DNA from: Smithella sp.
GTDB taxonomy: Bacteria > Desulfobacterota > Syntrophia > Syntrophales > Smithellaceae
Direction: 5' to 3'
Assembly (NCBI GenBank): GCA_007244375.1
Contig: SCVW01000025.1
Location: 1-64,000 of the forward strand
Length of the DNA stretch: 64,000 bases
The translations under genes and the position numbers were made by a program. How positions within the stretch are numbered: position 1 is the stretch's first letter; every line of letters starts with the position of its first letter. A model generated the notes under the pieces. The model worked only from the letters and a program-made list of their open reading frames with translations, did not search any database and was not told where the DNA came from. Of the stretch, positions 8,953 through 18,283 are shown one piece after another.

Positions 8953-10173
8953 CTACTGAACTATTGTATGCTTTGGTGTTGGATGAAGCAGAGGGTATGC
9001 GCCCAACACCATCCATAGGATAAAAGTCATCGCCATACCTGTTGATAAGGACAGATACATCGGGATCAAGGATAAAAACAACATTGCCGCCAATATCGCG
9101 GTCTTCTCTTCATAATTGCGGCATTGCCGATTTCTCACTATAGTTCGCACATTCATGACTAAAAAAATAACAAACATAGCGCTATAGAAATAAAAGCTTG
9201 CCCTGCCAAACTCTATACCAATATCAAGTAGCGAATTATGCGGGACGGCAAAACTAATATACGAACCCCATTCGTTCAGCCTTTGAGGACCACCACCAAA
9301 GAACCAATCACCAGAACTAATCGAAGACCACGCAAGTTCTGCTAACCGATCCCTGCCTCCATATAATTTATTAACTACAGTAGCATTCGGAAATATAATA
9401 TCCTGAAATCTCTGAATTACAACAAGATTACTCAGGTAAGTAGCACTTAAATTTAAAGCAATAATCACAGCAGCAAGTGCTATTACTAAACTTTTTCTCT
9501 TTTCAATCACCAAAAAACAACACAAAGCGATTATCGCACCTATAAATCCTGACATGGATGCTGTCAATACTACCCCAAAGAGACAGATTGTAGCTATCAG
9601 TAGTGCCCCCATCTTAGCCAGTTTCATATGTCTCAATATATAAATACCGAATGCGCCGCAAAGAGCGTAAATTAAAGATAAACTTGTAAAGTTAGGTTCA
9701 TCTATTCCGGTCAGCCTGCCCGCTAATAAATGCACTTCATCCGCAACTCTCGGATACAGAAAGTAATACACGGAGACAGCCACCGGGATCGTAAAGCACA
9801 CTAACTCAACAATCGTCAGTCGCATTGACTTAAAGTAACAAGTAAAATATAGAACAACTAGAAATGACTTCAATAAAAATAAAATTATATATTCGCTTGC
9901 ATCTAAGATGGCGGCGATAAACATTGGGCACATTAACAGAATCACCCAGCCCACAAACCGCCAATTGATAAGTCTATTATGCATGAGGTTCATTAATCCC
10001 AACACAACCAAAGACATCCCTATGTAATCCAACAGCCGTACCCCGCCTAAAACATATCGCAACCCAAAAAAATAAAGCCAGTACGTACAGAAGATAATAC
10101 GTGTCATTGGTTGTTTAAGCATTAGTTCGTCGGCCACATACTGACTTTGATTTTTAAAAGTGGTGTCTGACAT
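8953..10173 (-). CDS. O-antigen ligase/polymerase-like membrane protein (Wzy/WaaL superfamily)
   Basis: 406 residues with about 11-12 hydrophobic helices and a large loop holding GGRDRLAELAWSSISSGDWFFGGG and then VPHNSLLDIGIEFG, the H-N-x-x-L pattern of the Wzy_C/O-antigen ligase family. It would polymerise or ligate undecaprenyl-linked glycans at the periplasmic face. The open frame reaches 10236, but ATG 10173 (MSDTTFKNQ) is preferred because it starts just after the upstream gene's stop at 10179. Sequence alone does not separate polymerase from ligase. Confidence 0.8.
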   Translation of the reverse strand: MSDTTFKNQSQYVADELMLKQPMTRIIFCTYWLYFFGLRYVLGGVRLLDYIGMSLVVLGLMNLMHNRLINWRFVGWVILLMCPMFIAAILDASEYIILFLLKSFLVVLYFTCYFKSMRLTIVELVCFTIPVAVSVYYFLYPRVADEVHLLAGRLTGIDEPNFTSLSLIYALCGAFGIYILRHMKLAKMGALLIATICLFGVVLTASMSGFIGAIIALCCFLVIEKRKSLVIALAAVIIALNLSATYLSNLVVIQRFQDIIFPNATVVNKLYGGRDRLAELAWSSISSGDWFFGGGPQRLNEWGSYISFAVPHNSLLDIGIEFGRASFYFYSAMFVIFLVMNVRTIVRNRQCRNYEEKTAILAAMLFLSLIPMYLSLSTGMAMTFILWMVLGAYPLLHPTPKHTIVQ

Positions 10174-10178
10174 TCTAT

Positions 10179-11360
10179 CTATCTCAATAACTCCGTGATT
10201 TTTCTCGCTACCGCCGATGCTGACAGAATTGAACACCAGTATGCACTGATTTCTATGGGATTTCTTTCACCGCGATCCCATGTTTCGAGTTCCAAAAGAA
10301 GCGTCTCAGCTAATCCACGCGCAGAATCATCGACAGAGAGCCTGCCAGAATCGTGGGATACATACCAAAACAGCGCATTCAGTTCACTACGGCAAGGTGT
10401 AACAACTGAAGCTCCTGCACATAAGGCTTCTTCCGATGCAACATGAGAACCCTCATGACTGGAACTGCATAATCCAATACGGCTTTTCATAAAGGTTTCT
10501 ACTATTTCATTATGAGAAACTTTACCATGAAGATAAATACGTTTGCGAATATCACGCGGCAGGCTATCATGCCAACTTGGCAGAATACGTCCGGGGGAAC
10601 CATAAATGTGGAATTCAGTTGCGCACCTTCTTTTTGCTGCCGTTGCAATGGCGTCGGCCAAAACTGCCGGTCTCTTTTGTTCATCGTCATCCCATCGCCC
10701 AACAGCTATTACACTGTCCTGCTTTGCCACAGTGGGGTCGTACTTCAAATAATCAGCAATTGGATTCGGTACTATATGCATCTTTTCTGCAAGTTCAGGC
10801 GCATAGGTTCTCGCCCAAAGCCGCCAGAGAACTAATGTATCGGCGCTGATACAACCAATGGATGTTGCGGCTCGAAGATGGGCGATTCGACCGGGCTCCT
10901 TCACAAACGGGATATAAAAACGATAGGCGATGCTTCGAAGAACGCCGGTTAGAGTGCCTAGGAACGGACCATGAAGACGCATTTGCATTCCCATGATTGC
11001 GTTGAAATAAAGTAATGGTATAACCTTGGGGGACATTATTCCTCCATTGTCGAGATTGACAAAAACCTTTGCCCCACTTTTACGCACAGCTTCCGCAACC
11101 CGCCAGTACTTGGGATGACCCCATGAATACAGAACAACATTTTTGGCACCAATGCTGTTCCACCACTCCGGTCGTTCTAGATTTGCAGGATCAGTACGGA
11201 TCAGATCTTCCGTAACATCATCTTGATGCGCCGGTAACGGCATGACACTCTTGCAGGGAAGACCCATATTCTGTATGGCTTTACATATCAGCCCACTATC
11301 TCTGCAAAAAAAATCAGGCCCACCACCAAACGAAATAGGTGTGCTTGTAAACCAACTCAT
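10179..11360 (-). CDS. Glycosyltransferase, GT4-like
   Basis: 393 residues. The N-terminal half is divergent (FGGGPDFFCRDSGLICKAI) but keeps the acceptor-side glycine loop. The C-terminal half has VIAVGRWDDDEQKRP, EFHIYGSPGRI and SSHEGSHVASEEALCAGASVVTP, the donor-site segment of GT4 enzymes. The neighbours on both sides are within ten bases, so it belongs to the same transcript. Its GC content looks slightly higher than the flanking flippase gene, which is weak evidence of separate origin. Confidence 0.8.
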   Translation of the reverse strand: MSWFTSTPISFGGGPDFFCRDSGLICKAIQNMGLPCKSVMPLPAHQDDVTEDLIRTDPANLERPEWWNSIGAKNVVLYSWGHPKYWRVAEAVRKSGAKVFVNLDNGGIMSPKVIPLLYFNAIMGMQMRLHGPFLGTLTGVLRSIAYRFYIPFVKEPGRIAHLRAATSIGCISADTLVLWRLWARTYAPELAEKMHIVPNPIADYLKYDPTVAKQDSVIAVGRWDDDEQKRPAVLADAIATAAKRRCATEFHIYGSPGRILPSWHDSLPRDIRKRIYLHGKVSHNEIVETFMKSRIGLCSSSHEGSHVASEEALCAGASVVTPCRSELNALFWYVSHDSGRLSVDDSARGLAETLLLELETWDRGERNPIEISAYWCSILSASAVARKITELLR

Positions 11361-11366
11361 TAATCT

Positions 11367-12647
11367 TCAATTTCCTTTATCTATTAAATTAGTTTTATTG
11401 CTAAGAATCGCATTATATATTTTGATTTGTCGCTCTAAAACATTATGCGGATTGTTCCTCGAAATTCCAGTTCGACGAGCATTTTGAGAAAGAAAAATTG
11501 ATAATTTCTGGTCGTTCAATATTCTATCCAACTGCCATGCACATGCCGCTTCGTCGCCGGATGGAAAGAATAACGCCGAATATCCATTATTAGCCAACTC
11601 GGGCATAGCCCCTGCGTATGATGCCACCACAGGGACGCCCACCACCATAGCCTCAGCCATGGCAAGACTGTATGTTTCGACAAATGACGGAACGACTACC
11701 GCAGACGCCTTATGGTACTGCTGGACAATTTCAGCGGCATCCAATGGTCCAAGCCAATGAATATTATCCGTAATTGCGAGTCTGCGAGCTTCACTTTGTA
11801 ACCAACGGGAATAACCACTTTTTCTTATACCTTTTTTAATTATATCTCCGCCCACACTTAGCACGATTTCAGGATATTTATTTTTCAAAATGGCAATTGC
11901 CCTCATAAGAATATGTAAACCTTTATATGCCACTGCGCCTGAACTGCTCATGAATATGACGGGCGCCTCTTTGTTCTGCTTCATTGGGGGCGTCCAAGGT
12001 TTAGCGTCAAAGAACTCCTTGCGTAGCATCATTCCGGTCTCGAATAGAAAGCAATCTGGCTTAAGCGTTTTTATATGGGTGCGCACCCAATCCGACTGGG
12101 TTGAAATGTTCTTGTTCTTTATGATCATTTCTTTCTCGAATTTCCCCCAATGTTCAAATCTTCGTTTTCCAAAAAACAAAGCAGCGCTTGGTCGCATGAT
12201 TTCTACTGGGCCAATACAGCGAATAAGTTCCGTAAGTGTCAAGCCGCCGTAATATGTGCGGGCATAAACATACTTGATACCCTGAATTTCCAATACCGCT
12301 GGCCATGGAAGTATGCCACGCGCTGTCAGTAAGCCCCAGTAGTTCTCTGTCCCCCAGATATGGATTAAATCAGGCTTGATCTCGTTAACTATCCGCTTGA
12401 TTGCCTCAACCGTTCGCCGTGGTGGCAGACCGATTCGGTCTAAAGGATCGATAGGTACGACCCATTGAATTATATTTTTAAAGTTGCAAAGCGAAACGGT
12501 TTTTACTTCTGATTGTGCTATGACCGCTAACTTAATTTCTGAAGATTCGGATATACCCCTTGCCATCGCGGTAAACCAAGTGCCGTCGCGTTTATCCGCA
12601 TTCTCTTCGATAGGTCGGTTACAAAGCCAAAGAATAGTTTTCATCAT
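11367..12647 (-). CDS. GT4-family glycosyltransferase
   Basis: 426 residues from the first ATG; a second ATG one codon later is equally possible. The donor domain is clear: MSSSGAVAYKGLHILMRA, VGGDIIKKG, then ETYSLAMAEAMVVGVPVVAS and AGAMPELANNG. The first half contains the long acceptor-binding Rossmann domain ending with IHIWGTENYWG. The gene follows the FkbM methyltransferase by seven bases. Confidence 0.87.
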   Translation of the reverse strand: MMKTILWLCNRPIEENADKRDGTWFTAMARGISESSEIKLAVIAQSEVKTVSLCNFKNIIQWVVPIDPLDRIGLPPRRTVEAIKRIVNEIKPDLIHIWGTENYWGLLTARGILPWPAVLEIQGIKYVYARTYYGGLTLTELIRCIGPVEIMRPSAALFFGKRRFEHWGKFEKEMIIKNKNISTQSDWVRTHIKTLKPDCFLFETGMMLRKEFFDAKPWTPPMKQNKEAPVIFMSSSGAVAYKGLHILMRAIAILKNKYPEIVLSVGGDIIKKGIRKSGYSRWLQSEARRLAITDNIHWLGPLDAAEIVQQYHKASAVVVPSFVETYSLAMAEAMVVGVPVVASYAGAMPELANNGYSALFFPSGDEAACAWQLDRILNDQKLSIFLSQNARRTGISRNNPHNVLERQIKIYNAILSNKTNLIDKGN

Positions 12648-12654
12648 AAAATTA

Positions 12655-13482
12655 TTACCTGCCTGTCCCTCTTAGCATTCTTGATTGTCTACGCGCGACG
12701 ATATTAACATAGTCGCAGCGTTCTTTATTAAATTCTTCAGCTAATACTTCGGCCAACTGGTTTTCCAAATCAATCCACGATTTATACTCAGATATGACAT
12801 ACTCTTTGGACTGCCCTAATGCACACGTTACACATAATTGCAGCTTTTGTATTTCTAGTATCAGCGGATGTATTTTCCCATCTTTGTGTCTGTAGTTAGA
12901 GGGACAATATTCAATAATGATGATGATTTTTTTATTTTTTTCAATAATATTGCGCATTCCTCGCAGTACTGAAATTTCATGCCCTTCAACATCAATGAGA
13001 ACAACATCCATCTGATGAACATTGTTCGCGTTTGCCCACTCGTCTAGGTGCAGCTTCCTGACCGCAATAGTCTTCCCGCTACCACTTAGATCTGTAAATG
13101 CATGTGAGGTATCACTAGTTGAATGTTCATACAACAACGCTTGACCACTCGAATCGGAAATAGCCGCATTTATGCTTTTAATTTGTGGCATATGCTTGCA
13201 ATTGCGAACAAGCATTTTATAGTTGCGCGGATGGGGTTCAAATGCAAACACACTGCCTGAACGATCCACCAGCCCCCCGGCAAACTTAGCAAAATACCCA
13301 ATGTGCGCTCCAATATCAACAAAGACCTCGCCTGGTTTTAGAAAATCTCTGAGATATTTTATGGTCGCCCGTTCATTTCGGTACATTCTCCACTGAAGGC
13401 AAAGTCTGATCGGGAAATTCGATGGATAGTAAAATCCCAAAATTCCCGATTGGCATATTTTACGTATCATATTGCGCATCAT
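12655..13482 (-). CDS. FkbM-family SAM-dependent methyltransferase
   Basis: 275 residues. The SAM-binding motif is FVDIGAHIGYFAKFAG near 54-69, followed by SVFAFEPHPRNYKML (motif II with the acidic ribose ligand) and the late VVLIDVEGHEISVLRGM, diagnostic of FkbM. It likely O-methylates a sugar of the glycan, perhaps as a chain cap. It lies between the flippase and a glycosyltransferase on the same strand. The last residues (RRQSRMLRGTGR) are basic and untypical. Confidence 0.87.
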   Translation of the reverse strand: MMRNMIRKICQSGILGFYYPSNFPIRLCLQWRMYRNERATIKYLRDFLKPGEVFVDIGAHIGYFAKFAGGLVDRSGSVFAFEPHPRNYKMLVRNCKHMPQIKSINAAISDSSGQALLYEHSTSDTSHAFTDLSGSGKTIAVRKLHLDEWANANNVHQMDVVLIDVEGHEISVLRGMRNIIEKNKKIIIIIEYCPSNYRHKDGKIHPLILEIQKLQLCVTCALGQSKEYVISEYKSWIDLENQLAEVLAEEFNKERCDYVNIVARRQSRMLRGTGR

Positions 13483-13579
13483 GTGTGTCTTCCTATCTTA
13501 AAACCTGTAAAGATTATTAAATAAAAAACTAATATTATATTATCCGTTGAAAAGGAATTTGGGACTTGCATTTGTCCAT

Positions 13580-15109
13580 TTAACCTCTTATTTTGGTTAT
13601 CATATGTACAAAATTCTGTCTTACAAAATTTCGATCCGACATATCGAATGTAAAAAACCATGTTGTCAAAAGAGACGCCGCGAGACTGGTAGATATAACC
13701 AAAACAAGTCGATAACAAGATATTGGCAATAGAAAGTGAGGGACCAATGCGCCAATTGTTGCGGCAAAAGCAACCTTGGTACATGGCATAACCACAACTT
13801 TTACCCAATGACGAATAGATAAGCTAAACAGTTTTCTTGCCCATAATACACGGCCAAGGGTAGAAGCAATGGAAGTTATAACAAATGCTACACCAACACT
13901 GGTAGGTGAAAAACCTGCTTTAAGGAAAAGCCAAGCGACTAGTAATGTCATGCTCAAAATAATTCCGTTAGTCACATGGAAGGCTGCGATTTTGCCATAA
14001 GCATTTACAGCCAGTAGATAACCGACACTTAACCTGTCAATAATGAATATTAACAATATCAATTGACAAAAAATAGCGGTGTAGGCAGGTGGTTCTATAA
14101 GCCATAATTTCAATACATAGTCTATTTCCGCCATGAGAGGAATAGCAAACAGGATAACAAGTATTGTGCTAAATTTGCTGGCAAGATTAGAAAGAGAGAT
14201 CATGCGAGCACGGTCACCGCGGCCTTCGCTGGCAGTAATTTCCGGTGCGAACGCACCAATCATGGAACTTGCAAACATATCGGTTTGTCCGGATACTTGG
14301 TTGGCAATGCCAAATGCAGCATTCACTCGCGGGCCGAAGAAGTGGTTAAGTAGAATAGCGGAACCATTATTTCTGAGCATAGTTCCCATGCTTCCCAACG
14401 CGTTCCATATTGAAAATGAAAATATTTCCTTGAATCGTTGCCTGTTAAACCATTGTCGATAATCAATACGGCATTCGGGGAAGATGTAACTAGCACGAAA
14501 AACCTGTGCAAACTGGACTAAGACAAGAATAACAACCATGCCAGTTGCATAAAACATTAGACGATCACCTGAAACATAAGAGAGTTGCCAAGCTAGAGAA
14601 AAAGCCGCTAATGAATAAAGTATGCCCCAGATGGCAACTTCAGCAAGATGCTGTTTAGCCGTGAACAGGGCAATGAATGGAACTGACACCATACTGACGA
14701 AGGCTGAAATCAAGGTGATACGAAAAACCCAAAGACATGCTGGTATTCTATCAATTGGTACACTAAAAATATGTTTAATTATGTATTCTCCTACGAACCA
14801 GCCAATGAGAGTTAGAGCTATGGACAGTAACAGATGAATACTAAACGCTGTATTGAACCACCGATTGATTTCAGCAGATTTTCCTTGACCAATATAATAT
14901 GCAAAATACCTAGAAACACTCCAAGACATTACAGAGTTCATAAAAGTAATGAAAGGAATGAGTGACCCGACAACGCTAAAAATGCCAAAATCGATTTGTC
15001 CCAAGGCATTTAGAACCCAGCGGATACTAAAAAGCGCTAATCCTGCTCCAAGAACAGCACGTGCATATGTAGCAGCAGTATTAAGAAAAATACGTTGGGA
15101 TGGTCTCAT
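13580..15109 (-). CDS. Wzx-type oligosaccharide flippase (MATE/MOP superfamily)
   Basis: 509 residues with about 12-14 hydrophobic helices from residue 10 to the end. The opening RIFLNTAATYARAVLGAGLALFS and LNALGQIDFGIFSVVGSL fit polysaccharide-transport flippases, which turn lipid-linked repeat units to the periplasmic face. Gly, Pro and Arg positions in the loops (RYFAYYIGQGK) also agree. It is the first gene of the leftmost block, ahead of the FkbM and transferase genes, and a repeat region lies upstream. A frame at 13479-13808 overlapping its 3' end is a shadow. Confidence 0.87.
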   Translation of the reverse strand: MRPSQRIFLNTAATYARAVLGAGLALFSIRWVLNALGQIDFGIFSVVGSLIPFITFMNSVMSWSVSRYFAYYIGQGKSAEINRWFNTAFSIHLLLSIALTLIGWFVGEYIIKHIFSVPIDRIPACLWVFRITLISAFVSMVSVPFIALFTAKQHLAEVAIWGILYSLAAFSLAWQLSYVSGDRLMFYATGMVVILVLVQFAQVFRASYIFPECRIDYRQWFNRQRFKEIFSFSIWNALGSMGTMLRNNGSAILLNHFFGPRVNAAFGIANQVSGQTDMFASSMIGAFAPEITASEGRGDRARMISLSNLASKFSTILVILFAIPLMAEIDYVLKLWLIEPPAYTAIFCQLILLIFIIDRLSVGYLLAVNAYGKIAAFHVTNGIILSMTLLVAWLFLKAGFSPTSVGVAFVITSIASTLGRVLWARKLFSLSIRHWVKVVVMPCTKVAFAATIGALVPHFLLPISCYRLVLVISTSLAASLLTTWFFTFDMSDRNFVRQNFVHMITKIRG

Positions 15110-15380
15110 TTAAAAATATTGTGAAATGTGAAGAGTGAACACCGTTCCAAGTTCAAAGTTCAATGTTCTATGTTTTATGTTCAAAGTTCATTAACACCAG
15201 TGAATAGTGAATAGTGAATGGTGAAGGGTGAATAAAAAAGTAATTAAGTTTTAAGTACCGCATTTTTCATTCCGGCGTGGTCTTGGCCGGAATCCAGGAA
15301 AGAACAAATGGATCCGCGATAGGCCCACTCGGGGATGACATACCTTTTTAGATGATTAGACGCATTAGATGTTTGGAGGA
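15110..15380. repeat. Composite intergenic repeat
   Basis: Upstream of the flippase gene this holds GTGAA-type and GTTCTATG-type short-period repeats (15121-15235). A palindromic CCGG-type element follows at 15266-15340, with two inner stems (ATTCCGGC/GCCGGAAT and a diverged ATCC.CGA/TCGGGGAT) and an outer TTCAT...ATGACA. After it come ATTAGATG-type repeats. I see no gene. Confidence 0.75.
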
Positions 15381-15784
15381 TTAGTAATTAATCTTTTCGA
15401 TAGCTTTTTCTACTTCTTTAATGAACTGCATGGCGGATTTAATCTGAGCTTCCGCTTCTTTACGTGATACGATGTAAAAATCACCATAATCTGCTTGTTC
15501 ACGATATAGCTTTGCGCGTTCAATCCACTTACTGGCTCCTTTGCATATTAACCCATTCTTCACGAAATGTTGATTAAATAAAGAAATGACACCTGATGTT
15601 TTGCGCTGTCCAGTTTTTTTGTCGCCAAAAGGGCTCTTGCTGCAGTAAAAATAGCGTAATATGAACGACTGACTGAATCTTTATAATGTTTATTATCCAG
15701 TAGATCTTTTGCTGCGTCAAGCTTTTCACGCGCATTTTCCAATCGATACAAGACTAGTGCTTTCTCTGTATCATCAGTAGTCAT
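15381..15784 (-). pseudogene. HEPN-domain protein split by a one-base frameshift
   Basis: The first part (15784-15560) encodes TTDDTEKALVLYRLENAREK and RSYYAIFTAARALLATKKLDSAKH. The second part, in another frame, encodes GVISLFNQHFVKNGLI, then EQADYGDFYIVSRKEAE. Joining them across about 15595, where one base is missing (K-H-[S]-G-V-I), restores a single HEPN (PF05168-type) protein of about 134 residues. HEPN proteins of this kind are RNase toxins or regulators paired with MNT nucleotidyltransferases. The gene overlaps the MNT stop by one base (TAATG). As it stands the toxin part is truncated; it is either a real mutation or a sequencing error. Confidence 0.8.
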
Positions 15785-16128
15785 TATAATGATAATCCTT
15801 CAGCACTAATTGATGATGTAAAAGATGTGTTCATAACTTTATTCACATCATATTCTTTTTCACTAAAAACAACGGGAGCGATAGAAATATTGTATTTTAT
15901 GTTCAATTCTGAGGTAATTTCAGCAATTTTATCCATTATTCGAAGAGATCTGTCTTTGACAATTATAAGTATATCGATATCTGATGTTTCGTTATAGTCC
16001 CCTCGTACCTTTGAACCAAAAGCAATTATGCTGATTAAGTCTTTACCCAGATTTTTCTTAATTGCTTCCCTGAAACGTTCAATAGCGCTTCTTTCATTTT
16101 TTTTCATATATTTTAAGCTACTGGCCAT
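15784..16128 (-). CDS. MNT-type nucleotidyltransferase (HEPN partner)
   Basis: 114 residues. Nucleotidyltransferase motif GSKVRGDY at 38-45 followed by SDIDILI with D50 and D52, the metal-binding D-x-D of minimal nucleotidyltransferases. Members of HEPN/MNT pairs modify the partner HEPN toxin by AMP or similar transfer and so neutralise it. The third acidic residue is not obvious. A promoter-like pair of boxes lies at 16165-16193. With the HEPN gene broken, this would be an orphan antitoxin. Confidence 0.82.
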   Translation of the reverse strand: MASSLKYMKKNERSAIERFREAIKKNLGKDLISIIAFGSKVRGDYNETSDIDILIIVKDRSLRIMDKIAEITSELNIKYNISIAPVVFSEKEYDVNKVMNTSFTSSISAEGLSL

Positions 16129-16164
16129 TTGTTATACCTATTGTAAATGAATATTTTGTTTATT

Positions 16165-16193
16165 AGAATAATGAATAAATCGTTTAATATCAA
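16165..16193 (-). promoter_or_regulatory. Promoter candidate for the MNT/HEPN pair
   Basis: On the minus strand TTGATA (16193-16188), a 17-base spacer and TATTCT (16170-16165) form a sigma-70-like promoter about 37 bases ahead of the start codon. The hexamer AATGAATA occurs twice nearby. Confidence 0.4.
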
Positions 16194-16601
16194 GAAGTAT
16201 ATTCATTACATTTTATATATTATATTTAAGAACAAAGGCAAAATATTAGATTCCTCGTCCCGACGACGTCGGGATTTACCCTGAAGGGCACTTCGCGGAA
16301 TGACATTTTAAAGACCCGTGAATGGTGCCCCACGGCACTATGTGCCTGGGATAGTTCCACTAACGCTTCGAGCTGCACTACACTTGCTCTTAGCGAGTGT
16401 CACTAAATAGTGAATAGTGAAAAGTTAAATACCTTTTGTCATTCCGGCATGCATTTGGCCGGAATCCAGGAATGTTATGGATCCCCGACAAGCCCACTCG
16501 GGGATGACATACCTTTTTAGATGATTAGATGTTTGGATGCTTTAGCACTCCGCTTTCCACCCCCTGCACCCCCGCCAGCGGGGGACACAACAATTCAAAG
16601 T
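16194..16601. repeat. Composite intergenic repeat
   Basis: This holds a diverged palindrome at about 16248-16304 (CCCGACG.CGTCGGG, then AAGGGCACTTCGCGGAATGACA), GTGAA repeats near 16405-16430, and a full CCGG-type element at 16437-16509. ATTAGATGTTTGGATG-type repeats and a CCCTGCACCCC stretch follow to 16601. No gene is seen. Confidence 0.7.
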
Positions 16602-17894
16602 TCAAGTCAGAAGCCATTTCCAGACAGGAATTACTTTTATTCTCTTGTCAATAACGGTTTCGTCATCCCATGTTACTATTGAGCCCGTCGGGAGTGAAAT
16701 TTCATTCATTGCGCTTTTCAATCCAAGGAGTTCTCTTGCAAATGTCTTTTTATCCGACATTTCCCAGCATACTTGAATAAGATGCTTCTCACCTGAAATT
16801 CTATTCCGCGTAAAGAAATCAACTTCACGCCCGTCTTTTGTGGTGACATATTCCACATCATGCGCCCCGCGACGCAAATGCATAAATACCATGGTTTCCA
16901 ATAACTGGCCGCAATTATATGAATTACGAAAGGTCATGGCATTTAAAAGTCCGGTATCAATTGTGTAGATTTTTGCCGGGTTGATGAGCCTTGATTTTTC
17001 AGAACGACTGTGAATGGGAACTTTGTAAAACAAAAATGCATCTGTCAAATGATCAAGATATTCGTACAGGCTGTTCTTGGTGCATTTGATCGACATGCTT
17101 TTCATGGTGTTGAAGAATTTGTTAACACTGAATTGCCCGCCGGAAGAATTCATAATATGGCGGACAAGATATTTAAGTACCAGAACATTGCTGACCTTAT
17201 GGCGCTCGATAATGTCTTTAAGTAATACAGAATCAATATAACCTTGTAATATTTCAATGCGAAGATTGATGTCCGATTTTTGTACTTCCGGGAAGCCGCC
17301 GATTTCAAGATAATTTTTTACAGCCTTGCGCAATTTGGAAGCCGTGTTGGCGCCGAATGTTTTCGGCTTTTCGGAAAATATTCCGTGAAATTTCAAATAT
17401 TCCTCAAAACTGAACGGGAATATTTCTATCGGCAAAGAACGTCCCCGTAAACTGGTAGCTATTTCCGAGCCAAGTAACTTTGATGATGATCCGGTAATGA
17501 ATATTTGAATATTTTCCGTATCCAGTAAGCGTCTGATGAAAATTTCCCATTGATCAATCCTCTGTATCTCATCAAAGAAAAAATAACAGCGAGTGTTTCG
17601 ATTTTCGGGATATTTCGCGAAATAGACATCAAGAATTTCATGGAAATTGTTAACTCTAAATTCCAGCAAGCGGTCGTCTTCAAAGTTAAGATAGAGGATC
17701 TCCTCTTTTTTTATTCCCGCGGCAATCAGGTCTTTTATTTTTTGATAACAAAACCAGGTCTTTCCCGTTCGTCTCATACCGATGACAACATCTGCCTTGC
17801 CCTTAACTTCGGAAAATTCTTTGTTCCGTGGCACTAATTCTGGCAATTTTCTTTCATGAAAATCATCAATGAGTTGTGAAATTATATTTTTCAT
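16602..17894 (-). CDS. AAA ATPase with DUF4143 (AAA_14 family), first of three
   Basis: 430 residues. Walker A is GMRRTGKT at 39-46, and Walker B ends in FFFDEIQ near 104-110. A sensor-like ITGSSSKLLGSEIATSLRGR follows, matching AAA_14. The C-terminal half (LRKAVKNYLEIGGFPEV..., then TVGTTKDGREVDFFTR) is DUF4143, with a PD-(D/E)xK-like GREVDF. The cellular role of the family is not established; it is abundant in mobile and accessory DNA. A strong promoter with two palindromes lies immediately upstream. The identity with the other two ATPases here is low outside motifs. Confidence 0.85.
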   Translation of the reverse strand: MKNIISQLIDDFHERKLPELVPRNKEFSEVKGKADVVIGMRRTGKTWFCYQKIKDLIAAGIKKEEILYLNFEDDRLLEFRVNNFHEILDVYFAKYPENRNTRCYFFFDEIQRIDQWEIFIRRLLDTENIQIFITGSSSKLLGSEIATSLRGRSLPIEIFPFSFEEYLKFHGIFSEKPKTFGANTASKLRKAVKNYLEIGGFPEVQKSDINLRIEILQGYIDSVLLKDIIERHKVSNVLVLKYLVRHIMNSSGGQFSVNKFFNTMKSMSIKCTKNSLYEYLDHLTDAFLFYKVPIHSRSEKSRLINPAKIYTIDTGLLNAMTFRNSYNCGQLLETMVFMHLRRGAHDVEYVTTKDGREVDFFTRNRISGEKHLIQVCWEMSDKKTFARELLGLKSAMNEISLPTGSIVTWDDETVIDKRIKVIPVWKWLLT

Positions 17895-17901
17895 TGTTTT
17901 T

Positions 17902-17960
17902 ATTGTATCTCTATTTTAGAGATAATGCAACTGTTTTATTTCTCTTTTTTAGAGATAATT
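17902..17960 (-). promoter_or_regulatory. Promoter with two palindromic operators ahead of the first DUF4143 ATPase
   Basis: On the minus strand, TTGCAT (17930-17925), a 17-base spacer and TACAAT (17907-17902). A perfect palindrome ATCTCTA-TTT-TAGAGAT occupies the spacer at 17907-17923. A second, related palindrome TCTCT/AGAGA lies at about 17941-17955, with centres 33 bases apart (about three helical turns). This suggests a dimeric repressor. Confidence 0.6.
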
Positions 17961-18283
17961 ATCTTATGAATTTTCTACCATAGTCAAATATTATGGCAAG
18001 AATTTTTGACTAAGGGTTACACCCGTGTAAGGTGTCCCGCGTCGCTACGTTCTTCAAAAAAGTGAAGGGTGAACACCGCTTGTCATTGCAAACGCAGTGA
18101 AGCAATCTCTTGTTTTAGATTGCCACGCCGGCTGAGAGCCGTCTCGCAAATAACAGACACAGAACCTGTGAAGAGTGAAAGGTGAAGAAAATAAGTAATT
18201 AAGTAGTTAAGTATTAAGTACCTTTAAAAACATGTGAAGAGTGAAGATCTCATAGTTCGTAGTTCATGGTATCGTAAGTCGTT
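17961..18283. repeat. Intergenic repeat region
   Basis: This holds a GGTTACACCCGTGTAAGG-type inverted stretch near 18016-18033 and GTGAA repeats near 18061-18080 and 18170-18250. A partial copy of a TGTCATTGC...GCAATCTC palindrome lies at about 18078-18160, of the kind found complete at 24515-24608. No gene is seen. Confidence 0.65.

Noticed and set aside
13479-13808. Minus-strand open frame of 109 codons
   Set aside because: Overlaps the flippase 3' end in another frame; the flippase frame is clearly the coding one.
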